From NCBI GenBank assembly GCA_020002185.1, contig CM034541.1, forward strand, positions 51,860,343 to 51,924,342: a DNA stretch of 64,000 bases, written 5' to 3'. The position numbers were made by a program, and so were the translations under genes. Shown in pieces: positions 24,350 through 32,544 of this stretch. This DNA comes from Paraescarpia echinospica. Its lineage: Eukaryota > Annelida > Polychaeta > Sabellida > Siboglinidae. The first letter of the stretch is position 1. Every line of letters starts with the position of its first letter. Under the pieces are notes generated by a model. It saw only the letters and a program-made list of their open reading frames with translations. It was not told the DNA's origin and did no database searches.

Positions 24350-27300
24350 AGATTTAACCAGATTTAACAAGATTGCCACCCAGAGAATTAACTCTTGGTG
24401 GCAGGTGGACAAGGAATCCCTTTGGCTTGTCAAGAGTCCGAACCTTTTATCTATGTGTATCCCACCCTTTTGAGGTATGTGTCGATTTTATTTTTAAACA
24501 TATTCACGCTACTAGCACCCACACAATCAGCAGATAATCTGTTCCATTCATTTACAATCCTTTGTGAGAATGAGAACTTTCGTATATCTAATATACACTG
24601 CTTCTTTGCTAGTGTAACTTCATGTCCTCTAGTTCTTCTATCTTTCTTAATTGAGAAAAAAATATTTCTATCAATATTTTCATAACCATTCATTATTTTA
24701 AACACCTATATCTGATCTCCTCTCAATCTCCTGGTCTCTAGTGTTGTTAAGCCGCATTTTTAGGCGTATTTCGTAACTAAGATCCCTCAGTTTTGGTATA
24801 ATTTTATTTGCTCTCCTCGGTACTCTTTCTAGCATATCTATGTCCTTCCTGCGATATGGCCTCCACGCTTGAATACAATATTCTAAATGAGGCATAACTA
24901 TTGTCTTATACAGCGGTATTATTAGCTCTTTTTTCTTATACGTTATTTTTCGCCTAATTAATCCAAGGATTTGATTTCCCTTTGAAGCTGCAATTCCGCA
25001 CAGCTCTGAAACATTCATATCAGCACTAATGGTTAACCCTAAGTTATTTTCTTTTACAGTAATACTTAGTACAGTACACCCCATTGTATATTCTTCCTCT
25101 TCGTTCCCATGTCCTGTGTGGAGGCATTTACATTTCCCAAAATTGAACAGCATTTGCCACTTTTCAGACCATTTGAACAACTTGTCAAGATCATCTTGTA
25201 AATGTTGTCTATATCCATCACTTCTAATCCTTCTAAACACTATTGTATCATCCGCAAATTTCAACACTTTGCTTGTTATTTCATCATCCAAATCGTTGAT
25301 ATATATTAAGAATAATATAGGTCCTAGCACTGATCCCTGTGGTACCCCACTCAATACCGATTTCCAGTTTGAAGCCTCCCCATCAACTACTACACGTTGT
25401 CTTCTGTCAATCAGCCATTTATCTATCCAGTTTATTATACCATTTCCTATGCCATGGGTCTTTAGTTTAAGCAGTAATCTTTGATGTGGTACTTTGTCGA
25501 AAGCGTTTTGAAAATCTAAGTAGACGATATCTACTGGTGATCCCTCATCTACCCAATTAGTGATGTCTTCCAAAAAACATAACATATTTGTTAAGCATGA
25601 CCTCGCTTTAAAAAACCCATGTTGAGATGGGTTTATCAAGTTATGTTTAACAAGAAAATCCACCATGTGATCTTTAATTAGTCTTTCTAATAATTTGCAA
25701 ATCACTGATGTTAAACTCACTGGTCTATAGTTCTCTGACTTGTTTTTCGAACCTTTTTTAAGTAACGGTATAATTTTTCCTCTTTCCATTCTAAAGGAAC
25801 CACACGCTCTTCTAATAACAAATTGAAAACTGTTGCAAGCGGTACGCTAATTTGTTCTACAATTTCCAATAGTAGTTTGGGCGGAATCCCATCCACTCCA
25901 GGTGATTTATTATCCTTCATAGCCCTTATTTTCTTAGCTACCATTTCAGGGGTTACAATTAATTGTCCTAAATAGTCTGAATCTGCCCCCTTGAACTTAG
26001 CCTCTGGTACTGGCAGTGAACACTGAACTAAAGTACTCATTCAGGTCTTCTGCCATTAAGAATCCCTCTGATATTATATTTCCAGCACTATCTTCTAGAG
26101 GACCGACCATATCTTGAACTTTCTGTTTGCTTCGAACATACGCATAAAAACTCTTGCTGTCATGTTTTATATTACTAGCTAATTGTTGTTCATAGCGTCT
26201 CTTTGAATTTCAAATTTCAGCTGTTGCTTGGTTAAGTGCTTCTTTATAACTGTTGTAGTCTTCATCATTTCCAGTGCATCTATATGACTTCCACATCATT
26301 TGCTTATACTTAATTTTTCTAATGGCTTCTTTCGATAAGTGTTTCTTTTTGGACCGTTTCCTTTGTTTTTTGAAGGGTACAAATGTATCAACTATGCACT
26401 TAATTTCACTCTTTAATATATTCCAGCATTCTGTTGCTGTCTTATTTTTCACAGTGTGTTATTCCAGTCTATCTTTGCTAAATATTTCCTCATGTCTTTA
26501 TACCTTCCTTTGTGGAAATTTCTCCTATAATGCTTTTTACTATTCCTTTCTGATTTTACATTGATGGTAAAATGTATCTGGTTGTGATCACTACTCCCCA
26601 GTGGCTCACGTATCTTGGCATTGTCAACTAATTCATTCTGTGAGGACAAAACTATGTCTAACATATTCTCATCCCTGTTTGGTTCTAGCACATGTTGAGA
26701 AAAGAAAATATCTTGAACTAAAACTAAAAACTTGTGGTCCTCACTCTCCATACTCTGTAGAGATTTCCATTATATATGCCCGTGGTTAACATCCCCCATA
26801 ATAATACAGTCCCGTTTGCTTACTTCCCTTATAGCTTTTTTGTATTTTTTCATTCTCTTCTGTGCTTATATTTGGACTTCGATAAACTAACCCAACTGTT
26901 AACGTTGAGTTTCCTGTAACTATGTTAGACCAAACAGCTTCTTCGCAATCTGCTTCTCTTTCTAATTTTATTTCATAAGCCTGGATATATTCTTTAATAT
27001 ATAAAATAACTCCACCTCCCTTTCTTCCTATTCTATCTTTCCTAAACATTACATATCCTGTCAGTCCCAATTCGGCATCTGATATATCGGTGGTGGTCCA
27101 ATATTCGGTTATGCCTATTATGTGAGGGTCAATATCTTCTACCATAATGTCTAGTTTATTTCTTTTGTTTACTATACTCCTTGCGTTTAAACAAACACAT
27201 TTATATCCAACTTCAGAAGAGTTTTCCAGACTGTTCTTTGCTGATTTATTTTGTGTTGTCTTTATCTATGCCTCCAGTTTCAGGCTTTTCTGTGAGTCCC

Positions 27301-27730
27301 CCCGGCGAATCTAGTTTAAATAGATGCAACCTGTCCCACCGTCAACAGATCGCAGCAGGTTTTCTGAGAAAACTGCTGCCCCCTTTCCGCTAAGATGGAA
27401 GCCATCTCTCACGTACATATCTTCCCTCCCAACAAAGTATCCCCATAAATCTATGAATCCCACCCCCTCTTCTTCACACATCTACTCAACGCCATCCTCT
27501 TGCAGTTTCTATACGTTGCCCACCCCCTTCCTCCCATTACTGGCAAAATTCCTGACATAATTATCTGTTCAACTCTTGTCTTCTTTAGCTTCCTCACTAA
27601 CTCTCTATACTTATGTACTATCCCAGTCGTTCCCTCCCTGTCAGCATTATTTGTTCCTACATGTACCAGTATAGACGCTCCCTTGCCCCAATACCTTCTC
27701 TACCCTGTCAGTTACATGTTCAATCCTAGC
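24350..27730 (-). mobile_element. CR1 LINE, 3' portion (split by the Polinton)
   Basis: Read on the minus strand, this holds the end of ORF1 (27730 to about 27290), the endonuclease (about 27240-26450), linker (26450-25790), reverse transcriptase (25789-24698), C-terminus (24705-24451) and a short 3' UTR ending near 24350. The 5' part of the same element lies at 44362-45131, on the far side of the Polinton, so one CR1 copy has been split in two. RT and endonuclease motifs agree with CR1 and with its esterase-bearing ORF1. Several frameshifts in the endonuclease and linker make it inactive. Confidence 0.9.
24451..27240 (-). pseudogene. CR1 ORF2: endonuclease-reverse transcriptase, frameshifted
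   Basis: The N-terminus reads CLNARSIVNKRNKLDIMVED near 27215-27150, then DPHIIGITEYW and RKGGGVILYI of the apurinic-type endonuclease, and SSDHNQIHF (26600s) for its catalytic Asp-His. The RT is a single open stretch of 363 codons (25789-24698). It shows YRPVSLTSVICKLLERL, motif A VYLDFQNAFDKVPH, motif B SGVPQGSVLGPILFLIYIND and the active-site FADD. Breaks lie near 26786-26751, 26450, 26210-26040 and 25717-25789, and just before 24700. The 3' end (FSQRIVNEWNRLSADCVGA) is the usual CR1 C-terminus. The protein would nick target DNA and copy its own RNA; this copy cannot. Confidence 0.88.
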
Positions 27731-27736
27731 CCCGGT
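27290..27736 (-). pseudogene. CR1 ORF1, C-terminal half of the SGNH-esterase domain
   Basis: The minus-strand translation contains LVHVGTNNADREGTTG (the G-x-N-D-like block III of SGNH hydrolases), then RGWDS, and DGLHLSGKGAAVFSENLL (the D-x-x-H block V with catalytic His). A one-base frameshift lies near 27685 and a stop or shift lies near 27460. Block I (GDSI) is found on the other side of the Polinton at about 44400-44410, so the insertion point lies inside the esterase fold. Confidence 0.8.
27731..27736. other. Polinton target-site duplication, left
   Basis: CCCGGT stands directly before the left terminal repeat and is repeated exactly at 44356-44361. Six base pairs is the duplication length made by Polinton integrases. 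Confidence 0.95.
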
Positions 27737-28029
27737 AGTAGTGTATAAGCGATTCTGGAGGGGTATCCTGAGGAGTTTATGAGCGATACTAGGGAGGTTT
27801 CGAAAGCCGCCCCCCTAAGCAAAGTGAGTAGTCACGTGACCGTATGTATTGCGCCTCCTAGCGGAAAGAAGTGTACCTACATGTGATGTATGTATGTATG
27901 TATGTATGAAGAATTAGTGAAACTTTAAAATATGTGATGTATGTATGTGTGTATGTATGTATGTATGAAGAATTAGTACTAAGGGAATAACCGACAAAAA
28001 ACAGTTTGAAAGTTGATTAGGTTTTTAAT
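27737..28029 (+). repeat. Polinton left terminal inverted repeat
   Basis: About 293 bp match the reverse complement of 44068-44355. The outer 150 bp differ at only two or three positions. The inner part contains (TGTA)n runs of different length in the two ends and an indel of about 40 bp, then matches again through GAAGAATTAGTACTAAGGGA to the TTTTTAAT end. Confidence 0.95.
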
Positions 28030-28084
28030 AATGTGCGTTCTTCAACAACATGTTAGCATTCAAAAAGCACAGTTGAATAGTTTG

Positions 28085-29010
28085 TTAGCGTTCAACGATC
28101 TCAGTATCCCAATCTTCGACAACATCCTCCACCAGGGAAGGAACAGGGTCTGCATCAAAGGGAGTCCGTGTCGCCAGGAGTTCGCGTAGTACGTGACAGA
28201 ACAAGTAATAATGATTGTCGCGGTGCTCCTCCTCTCTGAAACATATATGAAAACTTTTTATATATATATATGAATTATATTATGCAAAGTACAGCCGGGT
28301 GGAATAAGCCAGTGATGTAACCAGACACCGCATAGGGAATCGACATACGATAAAAGGGCAAGCTAGATCAACGGACTATGATACAATACGTAATGGAGAC
28401 GTCTGCTGACGTGATCGGTAACCAAACACCGCATACCTAGTCGAAACGACAAGAGATCAAGTGAGATCAGCATACACATATATAAGAAAGACTGTGTATA
28501 TACATTGGAGAGAATGAGAAACGGGGTAAGAGAAAACATAAATAAGGTAGTAAAATATTGTTGTAATCGTTGAACACTCACGTGCAATCCTCAATACTGG
28601 AGACACTTCCTGTCAGACTCCAGGTATCATTGCAATCCTCAATACGGGAGTCACTGGAGACACTTCCTGTCAGACTCCAGGTAGCAGCATCGGTGGCACC
28701 GGCAGACCTGAAAGGTAATATAGATAACCGTGACACATAACGAACTTAAGCATAAGGAATAATAGAGGTGAGACGTCACAGGTAGTTTACGTGAAGAACA
28801 CTGTGATTATTATAGTATGATATGTATAGGATATCTATCGAATGAAACAAAGAATAATAATCATAATAATAATAATAATAAAAGTACTTACATTTCGAGA
28901 CCACGCCAGTCGTCACGCAGTTGCAGCCAAGGTATCGACGACATAGAACGCATCCCCGTATTTCGAAGACGCCATTCAGCGCACAGTTGGTCCCAAGGTA
29001 TCGACGACAT
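28085..29010 (-). CDS. Three-exon Polinton gene of unknown function
   Basis: Exons on the minus strand are 29010-28892, 28707-28582 and 28235-28085. They join in phase through GTAAGT and GTGAGT donors and TTTCAG acceptors, giving 131 residues from ATG to TAA. Introns are 184 and 346 nt. A TATATATATA box lies 44-53 nt upstream of the ATG. Exon 1 holds a doubled MSSIPW-x-QL motif, and exon 2 a doubled TWSLTGSVSS motif, so both exons grew by internal duplication. Exon 3 is acidic at its end (LVEDVVEDWDTEIVER). No domain is recognised. Its position next to the terminus, divergent from the rest, is where adintovirus-type elements often keep fast-evolving accessory genes. It appears intact. The splice sites are predictions from sequence only. 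Confidence 0.7.
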
Positions 29011-29053
29011 AGTTGCGAATGAGATGATGTGAAGAATGTAACAAACGAGCTAG

Positions 29054-29063
29054 TATATATATA
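29054..29063 (-). promoter_or_regulatory. TATA box for the minus-strand spliced gene
   Basis: TATATATATA lies about 44-53 nt upstream of the ATG at 29010, a spacing similar to the 40-44 nt seen before two other ATGs in this element (32545, 40321). Confidence 0.6.
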
Positions 29064-29148
29064 GGATAGAGCATATGCACGCAGATATGAAGGCAACTTG
29101 TACGACACACTGTAGCGTGGAAAAATACCGGTGTATGAAAAGCTGAAG

Positions 29149-29208
29149 ACCCAGGGACGTATGACATCATCATCTAGGGATGTCACGTGACCAATGCCTG
29201 GTTATGTA
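29149..29208 (+). promoter_or_regulatory. Repeated promoter module, copy 1
   Basis: The sequence ACCCAGGGACGTATGACATC...TGTCACGTGACCAATGCCTGG...TTATGTA recurs with changes at 29936-30000, next to a TATA box. It contains a CRE-like TGACATCA and an E-box CACGTGA. It lies between the divergent minus-strand gene and the NADAR gene, so it could serve both. Confidence 0.5.
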
Positions 29209-29281
29209 GCCAGCCATGTGACGTTATGGAAAATTTCACTGTAGTAAACCGATATCAGTCATAGGACTCTGCGATAAGCGC

Positions 29282-29845
29282 ATGATGTACGAAGTGCGAC
29301 TAGACGACAATGCGTCTTATCAGAACGCTAACAATACAGACGGGAGAAAAGAACTCTGTGAGTGGTCAGCGATGAAACATATGGAGGTCAAGAGCTTGGA
29401 TATACAATTCAGGGGTGCTGGTCACTTCCTATCGAATTTCCATCCATGTAATATACACATATGGGGCGAAGACTTTTCTTGTGCAGAAGCAGCCTATCAG
29501 TTTTAAAAAGCCAGACATTTTCACGATGAGAACACAGCGAGAAAGATTCAGACTGCACGCAGCGGAATACAGGCGAAATACTGGAGTAAAAACATTCGGT
29601 GGACACCGGATCGAACTGCTACATGGCTATCACAACGTCGAGGCGTGATGCACGCTGTAGTAGCCGTGAAGTTTCGTACCTCTAAACTACGGCAACGCTT
29701 GCTGGCTACAGGTGACGCACGACTTATTGAGAATGTACCCAGTGCGGAAGGGTATTGGGGTAAGAGTTCAAAGCGTAACGAAGCAGGTAAGAATATACTC
29801 GGTGTGATTCTTATGCAGGTGAGAGACTTCGTTAGGCAGTGCTAA
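29282..29845 (+). pseudogene. NADAR-domain (YbiA-like) protein, interrupted by a TAA
   Basis: The reading frame encodes 187 residues apart from one in-frame TAA at 29504-29506. Motifs of the NADAR/DUF1768 family are clear: FRGAGHFLSNFHPCNI, then CAEAAYQF, whose Glu matches the catalytic Glu of YbiA. After the stop in the same frame come KARHFHDENTARKI, MHAVVAVKFRTSKLRQRLLA, TGDARLIENVP, YWGKSS and NILGVILMQVR. Family members act on ADP-ribose or phosphoribosyl-riboflavin intermediates as N-glycosidases. A role in countering host ADP-ribose signalling is only inference. The frame is preserved on both sides of the stop, so the damage is recent. Readthrough is an alternative, though the context gives no support for it. 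Confidence 0.85.
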
Positions 29846-29935
29846 GGCGTCCATTAAAAAAACTGACAGTCAGCCACACGGTGACAGAGTACGGGAGAGC
29901 GAGAGATAAAGTCACGCGCCCGATAAGACGCGAAC

Positions 29936-30000
29936 ACCCAGGGGCGCGTGATGTCATTGTCTACGGTACACGTGATCGATGCCTGGAGGGAATGATTATG
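29936..30000 (+). promoter_or_regulatory. Repeated promoter module, copy 2
   Basis: ACCCAGGGGCGCGTGATGTC, ACACGTGATCGATGCCTGG and ATTATG parallel the module at 29149-29208. The copy abuts the TATATAAA box of the RPA-like gene. Confidence 0.55.
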
Positions 30001-30008
30001 TATATAAA
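30001..30008 (+). promoter_or_regulatory. TATA box of the RPA-like/early spliced unit
   Basis: TATATAAA lies about 80 nt before the ATG at 30090, leaving room for a 50-60-nt leader. It also excludes the upstream in-frame start at 29979 as a real start. Confidence 0.7.
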
Positions 30009-30089
30009 CCCAGGGTAAATCCAACAGGACAAACATTCTCTCTCCGACTCGCTGCTGCCGCTCTCGACTTCACTTCACTGCTCAACAAG

Positions 30090-30704
30090 ATGGCGACGCC
30101 CAATGTCAAATCCGAGGAAATGCTTCTGTCAGAACTCGAACAAGTAAGTGACGGAACGTACGCATTTGTTCGCCCGCTGACACCAGTAACATATGCTCTG
30201 ACAGATAAACATGTATGCTACCCGGCATGTCGTATATGTAATCGGAAAGTCCTTCGTCTTGAAATGACGAAGGGGAACCGCCATAGCGTCAGTACATGTG
30301 CTGTACACGGCCGTCAGAAGGGTAATCCTGTTTACAAGTATGCTATGGGTATGCTTTTCGCCGATCGCAAGGGGAATGAAGTGTGGGTCACAGGATTTGA
30401 TCGTATAGTTCAGGGGGCCTTGGGGGGAATGACAGCAATCAACTATATGGCGCTTAAACCCGGCCAAGAACGCTACGAGGCACTGAATGGCCTACGTGGC
30501 AAACGGGCTAGGGTGACATTTAGAAAGGAGACAAAGGAGGGCTATCGAAACTACACCGTGATTGCACTGGAAATAATCCAGTCGGAAGAGGCGCCAACTG
30601 ACAGTGACTTACTGGAAATATTCCAGTCGGAAGAGGCGGCACCTGACAGAGACTTACTGGAAATATTCCAGTCGGAAGAGGCGCCACCTGACAGTGACGA
30701 ATGA
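30090..30704 (+). CDS. RPA70-like OB-fold ssDNA-binding protein
   Basis: This is a 204-residue protein. Residues 35-160 follow the third DNA-binding OB fold of RPA large subunit: CYPACRICNRKV, then a second Cys/His pair (STCAVHG) completing a zinc knuckle, VYKYAMGMLFADRKGNEVWV for the central strands, FDRIVQGALGG and a closing strand pair (KRARVTFRKE, NYTVIALEI). Such a protein would coat single-stranded DNA during replication by the element's own polymerase. The C-terminus is three 15-residue acidic repeats (LLEIFQSEEAPPDSD type). The ATG at 30090 was chosen because the TATA box lies between it and the upstream in-frame start. A GTAAGT donor at 30144 shows that the first 18 codons may also be used as a spliced leader for the next two ORFs. 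The frame is intact. Confidence 0.85.
   Translation: MATPNVKSEEMLLSELEQVSDGTYAFVRPLTPVTYALTDKHVCYPACRICNRKVLRLEMTKGNRHSVSTCAVHGRQKGNPVYKYAMGMLFADRKGNEVWVTGFDRIVQGALGGMTAINYMALKPGQERYEALNGLRGKRARVTFRKETKEGYRNYTVIALEIIQSEEAPTDSDLLEIFQSEEAAPDRDLLEIFQSEEAPPDSDE
30568..30703 (+). repeat. Three 45-bp coding repeats
   Basis: Three direct units of CTGGAAAT(A/T)(A/T)TCCAGTCGGA and following bases encode the acidic tail of the RPA-like protein. Part of a fourth, GATGTGGCGCCACGTGACAG, follows the stop. Confidence 0.85.
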
Positions 30705-30786
30705 ATGATGTGGCGCCACGTGACAGCGATGAATGAATGCATGATGTGTGTGTGTATTTGACACTTGCTTCTGTCGTGTGTTGTAG

Positions 30787-31656
30787 ACTCCTCCTTGGTC
30801 AACACCGATCCCATCATCTTATAGCGTGCGTGGGGTGAAACGCCGACTGTTTGAAGACATTGATGATGATGATGATGATGAGGCAAGTGTCATCTGTGTG
30901 GGGTCGTGTTCTTGGTCTAATGATCAGGATGATGATGATATTGCTAATGATGGTGATATTGATACTGATTGGGCTGCTGATATTGACCATGACGAGGGTC
31001 GGAGGCGTAGTGAATTACAGGAGGCGGTAGAGAAGGTGAATGGCATTCAGAAGCGTGCAGACCAAATGATAGATGACGGTCTATTTATGGCCACTATAAC
31101 CGCTGCTTGCTCTCGCCAGGCGGCCGACGCACTGAGTCGTCGCTATGCGAACGTTCACGAAGACGTGTACAAAGTGGATCGCATGCGTATATATAATAGC
31201 TTTGATATGGTAGTATCCGAGCTGGTATGCGTAGCGCGCACACCGTGGTTTGCTCGTGCTGTCGTAGCACGGGTGAAAGCGAGTCTACATACCCGCGGTA
31301 TAACCGTGTCGGATGAGAAGGAAGACGAACCACTCACACCGAAGGAGGCACTGCCCTGGGACCAACAAGACGACACGGGGGACGAAAGGCAGATCTGGTA
31401 CACCGAGCTGTGCGCAGTAGCACGCGATGCTATCGTTCGTTTCATAAGCAACGAACTGTGGCGCCTGTTCGAAGGTGAGTCAAACGTCATCTACCTGGTG
31501 CGTAGTGACCTGATCCAAGACAATTTGAGATATGCAGTGCACCATTACAGGTTTATGGCGAGCACACCGGAGTGGTCACGTGACGTCGTATCACGTGTAC
31601 AAGCCATCCTGCGTACACGTGGTATAGCAATGGTGGACGAAAAAACACCCTGCTAA
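30787..31656 (+). CDS. Acidic protein exon of unknown function with RRLF motif
   Basis: This ORF of 289 codons has no ATG near its start. It opens exactly after a CTTGCTTCTG...TTGTAG acceptor, in phase 0. A phase-0 GTAAGT donor at 30144, after 18 codons of the RPA-like gene, is the best candidate leader exon. Early residues read SVRGVKRRLFEDIDDDDDDE: a basic RRLF motif like the cyclin-docking RxLF motif, followed by a poly-Asp stretch. The rest is helical and acidic, with two copies of a segment resembling WFARAVVARVKASLHTRGI and WSRDVVSRVQAILRTRGI, so the protein has an internal duplication. No known domain is recognised. The start and splice are inferred; the ORF itself is intact. Confidence 0.65.
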   Translation, partial: TPPWSTPIPSSYSVRGVKRRLFEDIDDDDDDEASVICVGSCSWSNDQDDDDIANDGDIDTDWAADIDHDEGRRRSELQEAVEKVNGIQKRADQMIDDGLFMATITAACSRQAADALSRRYANVHEDVYKVDRMRIYNSFDMVVSELVCVARTPWFARAVVARVKASLHTRGITVSDEKEDEPLTPKEALPWDQQDDTGDERQIWYTELCAVARDAIVRFISNELWRLFEGESNVIYLVRSDLIQDNLRYAVHHYRFMASTPEWSRDVVSRVQAILRTRGIAMVDEKTPC

Positions 31657-31685
31657 TGTTGTTGTTGTTGTTGTGTTGCTAACAG

Positions 31686-32240
31686 GCCACCGATGCTCCC
31701 TCTAGTAGACTGGAGCTCATTCGACAGTCGTATGCCCAGAACCCAGTAGAGTGGGCGCCACGAAAACGTCGCCGCCACCACACACCCATGCCGCTCCGAC
31801 AGGCCCTACTCATCCAGCAGCACGAGCAGCACAACTCATCTCCACTACTGGAGATAACATGTGTAGCCACTTCACCCTCAATCTCCGCCGAAGCATCACT
31901 GGACATGACATGTGAGAAGGATGACGACTATGACGTCACCATGACCGCCTCCGAGTATGAGACTCTCCGGAGGGACAACTCGACACTCGACATTGCCTAC
32001 GACAGCCACATCGTATGGTCGAAAACCGACACAACGATCCCGTGGGCCTACTCGGCTCCATTCGATAGCGTGAGGCACCTTGAACTAAATATAGAGTCCC
32101 TAGCGGGGACACTGTTTGCGACGCAGAGATGCAGCCTAGACGTGGCCGTGCGCACGATTTGTGACGAAATCGCACGTAATGTCACGCGCGACGAACACGT
32201 CGCCTACATATCGAATAGCCTCCAGGAGCGCCAGCAGTGA
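31686..32240 (+). CDS. Second downstream exon ORF, function unknown
   Basis: The ORF has 184 codons and begins straight after a GTTGTTGTTGTGTTGCTAACAG acceptor, again in phase 0. It has a first internal ATG only at 31788. Residues APRKRRRHHTPMPLR form a basic, nuclear-localisation-like patch; the remainder is acidic and Ser/Thr-rich with no recognised domain. Like the preceding ORF it can be joined in frame to the GTAAGT donor at 30144. No suitable phase-0 donor with a strong consensus was found at the end of the previous exon. If the internal ATG at 31788 is used instead, the protein is 150 residues long. Confidence 0.6.
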   Translation, partial: ATDAPSSRLELIRQSYAQNPVEWAPRKRRRHHTPMPLRQALLIQQHEQHNSSPLLEITCVATSPSISAEASLDMTCEKDDDYDVTMTASEYETLRRDNSTLDIAYDSHIVWSKTDTTIPWAYSAPFDSVRHLELNIESLAGTLFATQRCSLDVAVRTICDEIARNVTRDEHVAYISNSLQERQQ

Positions 32241-32246
32241 CGACAA

Positions 32247-32280
32247 GAGGAAATGCGCCCCTACGCTATAGCTAGGCGCC
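32247..32280 (+). promoter_or_regulatory. Repeated 3' hairpin element, copy 1
   Basis: GAGGAAATGCGCCCCTACG begins a 34-nt element that ends TAGGCGCC. The GCGC...CTA and TAG...GCGC arms can pair. The same element stands after the polymerase gene at 36919-36958. Placement a few bases after stop codons suggests an RNA 3'-processing or stability role, which is inference. Confidence 0.5.
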
Positions 32281-32362
32281 GCTTGTCTGTTACTGCAGGT
32301 GCTTAGCTTTGCTTTCATGTACTCACTTTTATTTGCCTTTCGCTTTTATTGTATATTCCATG

Positions 32363-32368
32363 AATAAA
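32363..32368 (+). terminator. Polyadenylation signal after the left gene cluster
   Basis: AATAAA is followed about 30 nt later by a TG-rich stretch (GGTGTCTGTTGTTCTTG), the usual downstream element. Confidence 0.65.
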
Positions 32369-32494
32369 GATGGTATGTAATCCAGGATTCCGGTGTCTGT
32401 TGTTCTTGTCACCTTCATAGCTCGTGGCGATCGGTGAATACATACACGCACACTCATACAAGTCACGCCTCTTATGATGTCACACAGTGTAGGA

Positions 32495-32502
32495 TATATA
32501 TA
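32495..32502 (+). promoter_or_regulatory. TATA box of the DNA polymerase gene
   Basis: TATATATA lies 43 nt before the polymerase ATG. Confidence 0.6.
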
Positions 32503-32544
32503 GACACGTACAAGGATCTCCCATCCTTCAGTTGTAGGTAGACG

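Noticed and set aside
28776..29186. 136-codon minus-strand ORF with YIYTSSF and YYYYYYD runs
   Set aside because: It overlaps exon 1 of the spliced gene in another frame and is driven by the ATT microsatellite in intron 1; no motif.
29500..29515. A frameshift in the NADAR gene
   Set aside because: The frame before and after TAA at 29504 is the same, so the lesion is a single in-frame stop and not an indel.
29979..30089. N-terminal extension of the RPA-like ORF starting at 29979
   Set aside because: The TATATAAA box at 30001 lies inside it, so a transcript from that promoter would not contain the upstream ATG; conservation also starts at 30090.
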